NCBI GenBank assembly: GCA_050084515.1
Contig: CM114275.1
Span: 10,168,001 to 10,232,000, forward strand
DNA from: Blasia pusilla
Lineage: Eukaryota > Marchantiophyta > Marchantiopsida > Blasiales
Direction: 5' to 3'
DNA length: 64,000 nucleotides
Shown: piece by piece, positions 9,684 through 20,767 of the stretch
Layout: each line of letters opens with the position of its first letter
Position numbering within the stretch: position 1 is the stretch's first letter
Program-made: the position numbers and the translations under genes
Notes under the pieces: model-generated
Told to the model about the DNA's origin: nothing
The model's input: only the letters and a program-made list of their open reading frames with translations
Database searches by the model: none

Positions 9684-9821
9684 ATGTTGTTTGGCTCCGC
9701 CCGTGGTATAGCCACTATGCTAGTATGTGATGGGTGTTCGAGAGGGTGGCATAAGGCATGTCTGACGCCACCTCTCACTAGGATTCTTGAGGGACGATGG
9801 ATGTGTCCCAGATGTACATAG
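9684..9821 (+). pseudogene. PHD finger at the C-terminus of D-family integrase
   Basis: In the integrase frame, straight after the TAA at 9681, the text gives MLVCDGCSRGWHKACLTPPL and RWMCPRCT, ending at TAG 9819. Cys codons are at 9726, 9735, 9759, 9804 and 9813 and His at 9750, giving Cx2Cx4Hx2Cx14Cx2C. This is the last six ligands of a C4HC3 PHD finger. The first CxxC pair is lost here: the second Cys is Phe and the first falls on the stop. The minus-strand copy still reads LRCRLCGYAR at 48717-48745, supplying that pair. PHD fingers usually bind histone H3 tails, so a targeting role for the integrase is likely but inferred. Confidence 0.82.
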
Positions 9822-9996
9822 GATAGGTAGTTCTAGATTTTGACTTGTGTCTATGACATGAATGACAAGAAGACGACTAACGATCGGACCACATGAGCAC
9901 CCGACCTTTTGCTCTTAGCGTTCGAGAAATGTATGTCATGGTAGGTAGGGATAGATGGCTATCTAGAGTTAGAGGGACCTAACCACTAGCTAGGGA
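9822..9996 (+). other. D-family 3' untranslated region and purine-rich end
   Basis: No frame is seen. The end reads GTTAGAGGGACCTAACCACTAGCTAGGGAGGTG; a related text (GTTAGGGGGATCCAACCTCTAACTAGAAGGTG) stands at 15910-15945. A conserved purine-rich stretch right before LTR-like sequence is what a polypurine tract looks like. Confidence 0.45.
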
Positions 9997-10135
9997 GGTG
10001 ATTGGAGATATTTTGGTACTTCTTGTTTCGTTGTTTGGATGCCATGAGTTAACATGGGATCGTGCATGTTTGTGTGTATGTTTGTTGACAAGGATGTATG
10101 TTGTGTAGCGATGTGTATGCGTATGAGAATTTTCA
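9997..10135 (+). repeat. L639 LTR, 3'-terminal fragment
   Basis: The text GGAGATATTTTGGTACTTCTTG to GATGTGTATGCGTATGAG matches the last 130 bases of LTR copies A and B. Its 5' part is missing. It ends in CA at 10135 exactly where copy B starts with TG, giving a direct LTR-LTR contact. Confidence 0.65.
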
Positions 10136-10740
10136 TGATTTTTTAGGATAGATCAGAGAGATCTGGTAGAGCGCCTTTGTGAGTAGAGGAGGACATGCTC
10201 AAGAGGTCGAGGATGACCTGCTCAAGTCTTCCTTTCGGCTCATTTGGAGTCATATAGAGAAACTTAATATTTTTGGTAAGTTTCCATATTTTGTAGAGTT
10301 GACTTTACACTTTGGGAAGTGGCTCTTGACCCGCTATAGTAGGTCAAGAGCCAAGGAGGTCCCTACGAGCATAGGTTATCGAGGAGAGAGCTTGGGAGAG
10401 GGAAGGGGGTATACCTCAAAGAGAGAGAACTTGAGAGCTCATTTCCTCTTTGTTGAACCTCTAAGCATGAGGCGACGGAGCTATGGTCTTGCTTGCCTTG
10501 TGAGTGTAACCCAAGCCTCTCATTAGGAGAGTGGAATTGGTTTGATATTGAGAGAGACATGTGAGAGTGCAAACATTAGAGATATAGTATTGAGATTGGA
10601 TCTACTTGATTTATTGGAGATATTTTGGTACTTCTTGTCTCGTTGTTTGGATGCCATGAGTTAACATAGGATCGTGTGTGTTTTTGTGGATGTTTGTGGA
10701 CAACGATGTATGTTGTATAGCAATATGTATGTGCACGAAA
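10136..10740 (+). repeat. L639 LTR, copy B
   Basis: About 605 bp matching copy A from TTTTAGGATAGATCAGAGAGATC to GTATGTGCACGAAAAC. It keeps the stem-loop TGGCTCTTGACC/GGTCAAGAGCCA (about 10320-10355, 12-base arms). The 115-residue frame across it is LTR sequence, not a gene. Confidence 0.7.
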
Positions 10741-10941
10741 ACACCCATCATTGGTTATAGACCATCACACTCCTCAACAGAATAATAATTGGCAAAGCCA
10801 TAACAAACAATTCTTCACCCTCGATCAAAAAATCATAATTGGTCACAATAATCTCAATATCTTGTGCCTTCTTCCTTTGCCTCACATCCCTCTCATTGAA
10901 ATACTCCCTAAAATCATTTGTGGCAAAAATGGCATGGAACG
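10741..10941. other. Unassigned segment between two LTR copies
   Basis: About 200 bases with open frames on both strands but no recognised domain. It could be a primer-site and leader remnant of an element whose LTRs are copies B and C. No TGG-type primer site is convincing. Confidence 0.3.
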
Positions 10942-11365
10942 TGTCACGTCTTTTATAGTGGAATGACAAGTTTATGTGCGCCGCATTGATAGAGAGTAGA
11001 GGCGGAGTCTAATAGGTCATGAATAACCTGCTAGGGAGTAGGGAAACCTGCAATAAAAGGTTTCCCCTTTGTATAGATCTATTTGGAAGTCATATAAGGA
11101 ATTTACTATTTTGAGTAAATTCCTAAATTGGGTGAGCTTTGACTTACTATTTTTGGAATGTGGCTATTGATCCACTGTTGTAGGTTAAGGGTCAATTGGT
11201 CACTTTGGTGCACAAGACTTTGAAAGAGACTTTGAGAAGGACCATAGGAAGCACTTGGGAAGAGAGGGAATATCTCAAGGAGAATGAACTTGTAGAGTTC
11301 ATTCTCTCCTTGTAGAATCTCTTGAGTATGAGGCGGCGGAGATATGGTGCTCCTTGCCTTCCATC
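10942..11365 (+). repeat. L639 LTR, diverged copy C, 3' truncated
   Basis: It starts TGTCACGTCTTTTATAG and follows copy A (aggtcatgaataacct, aaacctgcaataaaaggttt, gaggcggcggagatatggtg), ending before the 3' third. It carries a private insertion near 10965-11000. Divergence is clearly higher than between A and B, so it is an older copy. Confidence 0.6.
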
Positions 11366-13346
11366 TGTACTTCTTCCCAATGTTCCTTCATGATATGTTG
11401 GAGTTCTCCATCTTTGTTCATGACTACAGGCATATATTAACCCCACAAAACAAGATTTGGATAATTTGGAATAATTTACAATATTAATAATACGATATAT
11501 TGACCGATGAAATATATGCAAATTATACCAACTATTGTATGTAAATCCTCTAATAACAATCTTGGAACACTCACTATGAACGAGAAAGATCAATATGCTA
11601 ACCTAGATAATTGAGATACCTTCAATTATCAAGATTATTCAATGGCAAAACATATTCTCACTAATCAAACTCACCTATCTATGGAGAAAAAAATTCCACA
11701 AAAGAGTAGAGAAAGGGAGATATGAAAGAATGAGATTATGAGGGTATACCTAAAGTGATCATGTTTGTAGAGGGGAGGATGGAAGGAAGAGAATGAACCC
11801 TTCACTCTTTTTTCTCATCTACCCCTACATACTATTTATTTTTGAACCATTTCCACTAATCACCATTTAGTAGATCTTATTCTCTTCTCCTAGTGGCAAT
11901 CCTTTTTCAACTATTCTAACTTCTTTACCCACTTTAGTTTGCAATTAACCTATTTTCTAATACAACCACCCTATTAAATTATATCTTAACATTACACCTT
12001 ACAATCTCTACAATGACTCTTTTCCTACCTAGGATACAAGCCCATTCATGCTCCCTTTGCCATAACTTGAAATTGTGAGCATATGCCCTACTAGGTTTTA
12101 CTCAAACCTAGTCTTAGGTGGGATAAAGTAGGTCCTGATATGATTTCAACTCAAACCAAAAAAATAAGAAGGAAAAGTCTATGACATCCTTCATAAAATT
12201 TCAGAACATTAACAATTTTAAACCAACATTACGTGTCCTCCATATATGCAAGTCTCGTACGCACATGCTTGATACAGACTCGGAGAAGTAAATCCACTCG
12301 TTTGCATGCACGCAAACATCTGTAGAATACATTAAATTTATGCATTAAATTTTATGCATTAAATTTTATATTGAAGACTCATATCCAACTTGTAGACCAA
12401 AGAATATGAGCGAGTGAGTGAGTACTAATACTTATGGGTTGTAGGACCTTGCATCAACTACTCCTTTTGGAAAGGCTACATACTTCCTGATCACTAAGTT
12501 GGGATTTTAGCTCAAATGAGTACAATTTTGTTTAATTACACTAACCACTAGTGCAAACAAACTTATTAACGATAATTCTTTTTTTACAATAACCATTTGC
12601 AACCATATACATCTAGGTTTAATATTAAAAAAATTTATCATATGATTTTTGATTTCTTGGTTGATTTATATCAGATTTGGAAGTTAGACTTTTGTTGGCC
12701 TAAGTTGAAAATGATAAGCTGAAAATTTATTATATATTATTATTTCTGTATTACCGCATCAAATAGTTATTACTTGGATTTGTCTAAATTTTCTTACCCA
12801 TCAATTTGGAATAAAAAAGGTTGTTACCATTCTACAAAACCAAAGCCTAAACAACCATCAACATCTGATTACTAAAACTGACCCGAATCTTCAAACTTTG
12901 TTTGCTCCATCTTCCTTACATCCCCATATCTCTACATGTGCCTACGCAACACAGACCTGCAAGACCATTGTTCAATGTCCCATGTGACGTACGATCACAA
13001 ACATCCTTGAATTATGTCTTTGTTAAGTGGACATGACATAATTCAATGGAGAGTTTCATAGAAATTCCAATTGATGAAATCACACTATGGAGTTGGGCAA
13101 GGGCATTGTGCATATCTACAGCTCTCACAACTCGTAGTTTGACTTCTTTCTCATGGCAGACGTGCATTGTATACTTCATCACAACCCCAGAAAACTTAAC
13201 CACAACAAGATTGTCTCAAAGATGTCAAAGTCCAATTTCCAATAAACCCACTGTAAGTATACGTGATATTATTCTGGATTATAGCACCATAATAGGTGAA
13301 CCTATGCTTGAATACTAGCACTTTGTAAAAAATCCTCGTAGTAGAT
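11366..13346. other. Gene-poor region, nothing assigned
   Basis: AT-rich sequence with only short frames. A small tandem repeat of TTATGCATTAAATT lies at about 12335-12372. I see no domain, LTR or RNA gene. Confidence 0.4.
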
Positions 13347-14190
13347 CAAGGTTTCACGTGGACAAAGTCTGCGTATGCGGACATGTCCATGTCCGTGGAC
13401 TTACACCTATCCTACAGGAGGACTTGTGCATATGGGCCCCACCTTCCTCCCACTTATCTATATGTTTCCTGTTTCTTTCTCCCTCCACCCCCACTTTCTC
13501 CCCTCTTATTTCCCCACTCGCCCTTGCCCTATCTTCCATCGTGAACTGAAAACTATGGATCCCACCTCATGCAATCCATTTTTTTCAACACATGAGTTAG
13601 CGTGGATTCACTATCCAAAGCTAGAGGTCTAATCAAAGACCACAGAGCAAGTATATATTGCATAGTTGGTCGTACCAGAATTGTGCAACTTAGCATGGAG
13701 CATGGTCTTTCTACTACATATTCATATGACAACTTAGGCTAGCTCACACCAATCTACTACTTAGCATGAGTGATTATAGGGATATTCTTCTACGGACTTA
13801 GAAGGTCTCTTGTACACAATGAATAACACACAAAGCAAGAGCATATATTCATAATACTAAACAATCTATTAATATCAAGCTAATCTACTACTCAGCAAGA
13901 CTGGTAATGGGGAAGGTTCTTTTGTCAATAAAGCTAAGTTGGTAACACAAGAATCCGACCACCAACATTTTCTACGTTAATTCAACCAACTCTGGAACTT
14001 TTGAGCCAATACTAGCACCGTGATCTGCTTTTGACTTGAATCACTCTATATGGAACATGAAGGCAAATGGAGGGAATGAGAAAGAAAAGGAAGGTGGGAT
14101 CCATATGGACAAGTCCTTCCATAGCATGGACATAAGTTTATAGACTTGGACATGTCCGCGGACACTCACGTTGTCCACATGCAACCTTGG
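13347..14190. mobile_element. Inverted-repeat (foldback/MITE-like) element
   Basis: The arm at about 13347-13490 (caaggtttcacgtggacaa, gcggacatgtcca, gaggacttgtgcatatgg, cccaccttcct) is matched in inverted orientation at about 14065-14190. The arms are about 120-140 bp and diverged; the interior of about 570 bp has no recognisable coding sequence. Terminal inverted repeats round a non-coding core fit a non-autonomous DNA element, but I could not make out a target-site duplication. Confidence 0.5.
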
Positions 14191-14446
14191 GTAGGTGGGA
14201 AGAAGGCCCCATGCGCCACGGAGGAAGGAGCGAAGGCCAAAGTTGGGAGGCAAGAACGTAACCGTGCAAAGTTGAAGGAAGGAGTTGGGAGAGGCCGTGG
14301 CCCGATGAACTTGGGAGAGGGAGCCGCATAGGTCGGTGTGCAATAAGGGGGCATCAAGGCTCCATAGAGGGTCGTGCCTTGAAGGTTGTAGCACCACATG
14401 GAGCGCTTCGTGTTGATCGTGTAGTAGAGTGATGGCATGGGTGCAT
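14191..14446. other. Spacer, no feature seen
   Basis: About 250 bases with overlapping short frames on both strands and no recognised similarity. It separates the inverted-repeat element from an L639 LTR fragment. Confidence 0.3.
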
Positions 14447-14640
14447 TGTCACGTCTGTTAGGATAGATCAAGGAGATCCAATAGAGCGCTTTCGGAGGTA
14501 CTAGAGAACATCTTCAAGAGGTCGAGGATGACCTGCTAAGGCCATGGGTAACTTGAGAGAGTTACTATTTTGAGGAAGTTTGTATGTGCATTCAGTGGCA
14601 ATGATGTATGTTATGTAGCGGTGTGTATGCGTACGAAAAC
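14447..14640 (+). repeat. L639 LTR, internally deleted copy D
   Basis: It starts TGTCACGTCTGTTAGGATAG and ends GTATGCGTACGAAAAC, keeping both LTR ends but only 194 bp. The middle is deleted from the AGAGAG/TTACTATTTT part to the TTTGTATGTGCATTC part. It lies 230 bases ahead of a D-family internal fragment, in the same orientation, as a 5' LTR would. Confidence 0.65.
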
Positions 14641-15946
14641 TTAGGTTACTCATTCGAGTCCCTTTTCCCCCACTTGTTTCATATAATTGAGGGTGTTGTG
14701 TATGAGGAAGTAGCTTAGGCTAGGTGGGTATATTGATGGTAACAAGTGTAGAATCCTTGCATGTATAGCATGTTTGTGGAGATAGGACAGTTTCCGAGTA
14801 CGGATGATGTACATGACCTGAGAGAGAGTTAATAGCTTAGGTGAGCTAGGTTGGGAGGCTCAAAGTGAGCCGGAGTTGATGAGGAAGGTATGTTGATGTC
14901 ATGAGGGGTTGGAGAGACAACTCATATGCTGGCTCGGATGGAGCTAGTGTCAACAACGTTGTTGGAGGTGGCCACTAGGATGAGCTAGTCTCCATTGTTT
15001 TCCGCCATGGAGTTGGATCAACGGAGGTATTCCAACTGGTCGCCACGCTATGTGAACTTGGAGAGGTTACTTCCTCTTGTTCGGAGGTGGTGGACTAGTC
15101 CGACTAGCCCTCACAGCATGTGCTCAAGATGTCCCCAACTCAGTCATGGCAGGCTATGGCGGAAAAGTTGGTGGATATGTCATCTCGACCAGCCATAGAG
15201 CGAGCCATGGTGACACCCAGTATGGTGTTTGTGGTACAAACAAGCTAAGGTATTTTGCTTGGTAGTCCCACAAATATGGTGTATGACCCATAACACGTTC
15301 TACTTGATTCGAGAGCGTAGCCCTTGATGTTAGGGAAGATGACCTGGTTGGCATTGGGGTTATAGAAATGCAACATTGAGCCTTGTCCCTTCACATACAA
15401 ATCTCTATTGGGGGCATGTCACCCACATTGTATATGACTCGATAGGAGTTAGTTGTTAGACTCTAGCCAAAGCATGAGTCAGATAGGGGATTGATGGATA
15501 CTTATTCGGTTATAACACCGATAGAGTTGTATGATGTGTTGGTAGGGAGTACGGTGTTGTACCCCCTTTGTTTCATCCTTGAATTTGGGAAGGAGACAAT
15601 TTATGATCATCTAGGATGGCAATTAGGTAATAGACGGATGAGCCATTTACTGGTGTAGTTTGCAAGGTATAGTGGTGGTTGACCACGTGACAATACGGTG
15701 ACCATGTTGGCAGCATTCACAAGTGGTGTTAGGTAGCCAAGAGAGTTGTTGGAGAGAAGTACCCATGCGGAGGACATCATAGTAGAAGATAGTCCCACGG
15801 AGAGACATCCAAGAGTGAGTGTCTCTTCCCATGGGGATGGCACCGACGGTGCTAGATGTGTACAAAGAAGTAGATTATGTCTGGTAGATGTGATGTCTGC
15901 AATCCAGAGTTAGGGGGATCCAACCTCTAACTAGAAGGTGATTGTG
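14641..15946 (+). pseudogene. D-family fragment: gag/protease region and 3' end
   Basis: From about 14870 the text carries gag-pol linker remnants. At 15290-15600 a protease relative reads LLDSRA-stop-PLMLGKMTW, then in shifting frames text matching the 3715-4050 segment. It has the same DSR in place of DSG as the main copy, so the change may predate the split of the two copies. From about 15620 to 15900 the sequence is not recognised, and at 15910-15946 it meets the GTTAGGGGGATCC/AAGGTG text seen at the 3' end of the main copy. Methyltransferase, RT and integrase are absent, so a large internal deletion is likely. Confidence 0.6.
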
Positions 15947-16495
15947 TGGTCTCAATGTATATGCATGAGTATGTTTCATTTGTGCCTGGATCGAACTATG
16001 TGTTGGGAAGATTGGTGTTTTTTGGTGTGTAGATAGATATGTGGATTGTGAGTGATGATGGATTGTGTAGCGATGTATATAACTTTATCGCGAAATGATA
16101 ATTGTCACGAATACATTTTAAAAAGTTATCTTGGTCTTTGTAACCATGTGACCCATTAAGTAGAGTTCACTAACCTATGCATGCGTTAGCGAAATGGGGA
16201 AGAGCCTTTTGGTCAACTATAAAGAGGGCTATAGGGAGAGATGGTTTAGTCATTCTTTATCGTTGAAATGTTGGTACGAAGATTGGATGTAGCATAGGAT
16301 GGATGTGGCTCGATATGCCGTGTAGATTCAAGAGTGGACTTGGCCGTGTGAGCCCTTTTTACTCTGATTATTTTTTGTGATCTCGATGTATATGCGTGAA
16401 TATATTTCGTTTATAAATGGATCGATACTTGTTGGAAAGATCGATGTTGTGTGGTATGTAGATGTAACCAGCATTGTGGATTGTATATGCGCATT
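15947..16495 (+). repeat. Duplicated LTR-like segment of another family
   Basis: Two related blocks stand at 15950-16085 and 16375-16490 (tctcaatgtatatgcatgag / tctcgatgtatatgcgtgaa, then TGGATCGA and GTTGGGAAGAT / GTTGGAAAGAT), and a 30-base piece recurs at 16565-16595. The first block ends with GATTGTGTAGCGATGTATAT, like the end of L639 LTRs. It probably represents a diverged LTR variant with local rearrangement. Confidence 0.4.
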
Positions 16496-17033
<538 letters not shown>

Positions 17034-17929
17034 TCTATCATCAAAACACATGCTTTGCTCCTCAGAGGTGATGCAACTCCATGATCAAGATAGTTTAGTA
17101 CGGCCATAATTAAGCACCACCACGTGTACGTGGAAATGAGCGCTAGGATGTGGCTATGAGTGTCACAACACCATCGTGATTATGGTCAACTCCGAGCAAC
17201 TATCACACAACACTATATATCCATGAGCACGAAACTTTACTGGACCTATCAATAAGTTGCTCCTTTCCTATAATTGGTCGAATGATAATCTCTGTTCAAT
17301 GGACGGTGGACGATCCATGGATAGTGGATAGTTGCTATGTCACAAACATATACAAGTAGCCACACACGGGTATGCATGCGTGCATATAAGTTCTATTCTA
17401 AGTTTTCTCAGAAGTCAAAATTTTATTTTTTCAAATCCTCTACTCTTTTCAAAAGGGGTCAACTCACTAAATCTTACATAACTTGGACAACCTTCTCTAA
17501 AAAGAAGTCAATTCCCAAAAAAAAAAAAAAAACTCTTTTTACTCATTTACCCTTTAAATAGCAAAGAATACTTGCTTTCCTTCCCAAAAAAAATACTTTA
17601 GTTGGCTAAAGAATGGTTGTCAATTCACGCTCATACGTCACAACAACAAGCCATTTGGCCAATAGTGTGGGTGATTCTTGGATCTACAACATCATGAAAT
17701 CACCATTTGTATCAACACTCCAACTTGCAACTAGTGGCAATGTTTATAGAGCCTTGCAACCTCAAATCCATCACAAAATTGACAACACTTCCCTTAATAT
17801 GGCTCCAAATGTGTGCTTGCTACCCTTCCATTTTGGGGTAAACAAGCACACTCAAATTATTCTAGTCCTCACAAGTCATCCTTGACCTCTTGAGACTATC
17901 CTCTAACCCTCTTAAAGGCACCCTATGGA
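17034..17929. other. Unassigned spacer with LTR crumbs
   Basis: No gene seen. A 17-base A run stands at about 17516-17532. The stretch 17870-17945 (cttgacctcttgagactatc, aaaggcaccctatgg) looks like another minus-strand L639 end. A 90-residue frame at 17613-17885 has no recognised domain. Confidence 0.35.
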
Positions 17930-18460
17930 TAATCATCGATATGCCACAACAAACGTGACCATGCGAACCGATTGATAGTTGCCATTTTCTTTGCAAAATC
18001 CTTGATGAAGCGCTTGGAATCTCGTGTGGCCTAGGAAAACCAAGATTCCCCTTGCTTTGGAGGATGTAGGTATGAATGAAAGAGATATCACTTTATATGG
18101 ATATGGTCGAATATGATCATAGTTAATCACATGACCCAACAAAACACCATGGGTAACTTTGAAACATATTTATCTATGTTGAGCTCTGAAGATCTGAAAC
18201 TTCTGGCACCACTATAGCACTTTTCGTAGATTCCCAATATGATCTCTTATAATCCCCAATGTATAATCATCCAAAAACGCTACCATACATTTGTCTAAAA
18301 CATTGAAAAAGATTACCATCATAAGCCTTTGGAATGCATCATATGCATTAGCCAACCGAAACGATAATCTACAAAAGGCAAAGACTTCCAAGGCCGAGAC
18401 AAAAGTTTTCTTAAGATAATCCTTTGGACAATGGCTACTTGATTGCATCATGAGAATCTA
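17930..18460 (-). pseudogene. Ty3/gypsy reverse transcriptase remnant, Tat/Athila-like
   Basis: On the minus strand 18451-18212 reads FCRLSFRLANAYDAFQRLM, then VFLDNVLDKC-like text and MVAFLDDYT, followed after a frame change by LGHVIN and RGILVFLGHT at 18142-17933. These are the palm, FxDD and GFLGH blocks of gypsy RT, in the right order. The FLDD motif is intact, but the frame is broken. It is a different lineage from the D-family RT, closer to the 27.7-28.5 kb copy. Confidence 0.7.
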
Positions 18461-19512
18461 CTGAGGAAAGGATAGGAACTTAGATTAATCCGTTGGAATG
18501 CCAAAGGTTCAACTTGAGTTCAAGTAGTCTCATTCATATATCCACTTTACTTCTTTGTGGATTTCAAAATCAAATTCTTGATAGTCAACATCAACTATCA
18601 CCTCGTATTCACATGGCCCTACAACCTTCAATGTGGTAATATTGAATATCCCTAATTGTCTCAATAGCCCCCCTTAGGTGTTTCTTCCCATGGAAAGAGT
18701 TCAAGATAAGTTGGCTTCCATCGAGTGTATTGTGATTTTCGGTGGATGAACCAGGTTCTATTGTTGATGATATGACAATTTCTTGAGGTATTCCTAGTAT
18801 GCCTTGAAATGCGTAAGGTACTAGTAGCCCGTTCTCTATGAACTTCTGCAAAACAAAAGCAACAATGACCTAACTAGTAACAAGAGGTGATAATCTTGCA
18901 TATCCTTCAATCTAAGGACATAAAATGGCTCCCAATAAGAGTGTTATGCTATGATCATCTTGCTACCATTGCTGACACCCTCCTGTTGCACTCAATGACC
19001 ATCTACCATTTTCAGTACATATCGGGCACCTGCCTTCCCAAGTCAAGCCTCGATCTCTTCCTTTCATTGTTGTTAGTACATGCTTCCACATACTCTTATG
19101 GCTTTTGACATGCTCTTAATTTGCATTCAAGAGAATTTGTCCTGTGGTAACTCTTTCGTCTATAGAGGCACCTGCCTTCATTCTGGTTAAGACCTTCAAT
19201 GGCCATGTTCTCTCTACAATCATCAAATTGATAGGCTAAGTCGCAGAGGACATTTATGGTTGCTAATGTTACATTGGTAATCGTAAAGTCATCATTTCCT
19301 GCTTTACGAGAACATCCACCTGTTGTTGAACTGGTACCATCTATCTGAGGATACTTTCCAGGAATGGGAGAAAGTCGAGTGTACCTTGAGAAGATCATTT
19401 GGAACTTGAAGGTGACAAGAGTTTGGCGGTGTCCATGACAAGGCCAACCTCAGCATTGAAGTCTGCAGAGGAGCTACTTCTCTCAATTGCATCTTGAGTA
19501 TTGTGTGGTCAC
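18461..19512. other. Unassigned region, probable retroelement debris
   Basis: Minus-strand frames at 18609-18851 and 19096-19615 have no domain I recognise. The first sits where the upstream part of the 17.9-18.5 kb RT would be, so it may be its decayed N-terminal region. The second overlaps the start of the copia fragment. Confidence 0.3.
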
Positions 19513-19850
19513 CATGGTTGAGGCTAAAGATCTCATAAGCCTCAATGAAACTCTCACAGGAGAACAAGTTGAATGAATTAAGACAATTCAATTCACTACA
19601 CAAGCACAAGAACAAAAGATGGGAAGTTGTAAGGGAAGAAAGGCCACCAGGTTTAAGTGGGTCTGTTAGATAAAAAAGGGTCCCAACAAAGAGCTTCTGA
19701 AGTACAAGGCCAGACTTACTTGGCCAAGGGATTTACTCAAGTGGAAGGCCTAGACTATAACAACGCGTTTCCACCAGTAGTCAAATTCATTTCCATCATG
19801 TGCTTGTTAGCACTCACACCAAAACATAATTGGGAGTCATTCCCATGACA
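19513..19850 (+). pseudogene. Ty1/copia reverse transcriptase N-terminal fragment
   Basis: The plus strand reads MVEAKDLISLNETLTGEQVE, a stop, a shifted copy of the RFKWV..KKG segment, then AKGFTQVEGLDYNNAFPPVV and SIMCLLALTPKHNWE. These are the first conserved blocks of copia RT (KARLVAKGFxQ, FSPVVK). It stops before the catalytic YVDD. Two frameshifts and two stops make it a pseudogene. Confidence 0.75.
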
Positions 19851-20240
19851 TGCTCATTTGTGGCACCCTGAAATCCTAATTCCCAAAACGTTTTCAGGAA
19901 TGCAGTCATTTACCGGTCCATATGTGATTTCCAGCATTTGCAGGTAACATATACCAAAAGTATGATCATAGATCACCCTCTTCACATTGCCTCTTCACAG
20001 GTGACCCTCCTAAATCAAACCCGCAAACCTCCAGTTAAACTGTAGATCCGTAATCTGGGTGCACAGAAACCCATTTTGTGCTGTTGGTGGATTGCAAGTG
20101 AAACCATGGATTGTCTACATTGTCAGTTCAACAAGAAGAAAAATGACAACAAAGAGATGGCATTCCAGTAGCAAATCCATGTTGTGTATGTAGACCTAAG
20201 GAAAATTTCAGACCCAAGTAGCCCACAACTTCTTTGATGC
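19851..20240. other. Spacer between copia fragment and UNC50 3' end
   Basis: About 390 bases without a recognised feature. Part of it may lie beyond the UNC50 transcript end. Confidence 0.35.
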
Positions 20241-20767
20241 TTTATTTCTAACTGAATGATATCATTTCGGATCCAGATCTTGTACAGAGCATGAGAGTCC
20301 TGGATGAAGATTCTTAATGCCAATCCAGCTGCGTGAAAAGGAACTCGAGCACAATAAACAACAAGCACTGTTGAGGTTGGGAAATTCAGTCTTTGCGAGT
20401 TGACTCGTAGCTCAGGGCAACTTCAACGCTTCCTCTTGAACTGTGCTGGTTGGTGGGAGCTCTTTGCCTCACCAATTCTTCCTTGCAAATTGTGTTGGCT
20501 AAATGAAAGAACTGATTCCACTTGTGTTATATTAAGGAAACAATTGAGCACTATTTCGCTCAGGTGTATTCTGACATTGACATTGGTACCCCACACCCAT
20601 ACTTTTGTTGTTAACCCTCGGAAATAGAAGAGTGTAGAGATCCACTGAACATCCCCACACCTGACACGTTTTGATGTGTTCCAATTGACAAAATCATTAA
20701 CGTCTGTGGCAACAGGTACATGTAATTTACAGATTTCTACCTGTATTCCCAACAGAGTACAACAGCT
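20241..20767 (-). promoter_or_regulatory. UNC50: UNC50 3' untranslated region with candidate poly(A) signal
   Basis: Downstream of the UNC50 stop, minus strand. Reversed TTTATT at 20241-20246 gives an AATAAA on the transcript about 520 bases after the stop. The extent of the 3' UTR is a guess; transcript data would fix it. No transposon sequence is recognised between stop and signal. Confidence 0.4.

Noticed and set aside
10179-10526. A 115-residue plus-strand frame
   Set aside because: It coincides with L639 LTR copy B; the same text in copies A and G is interrupted.
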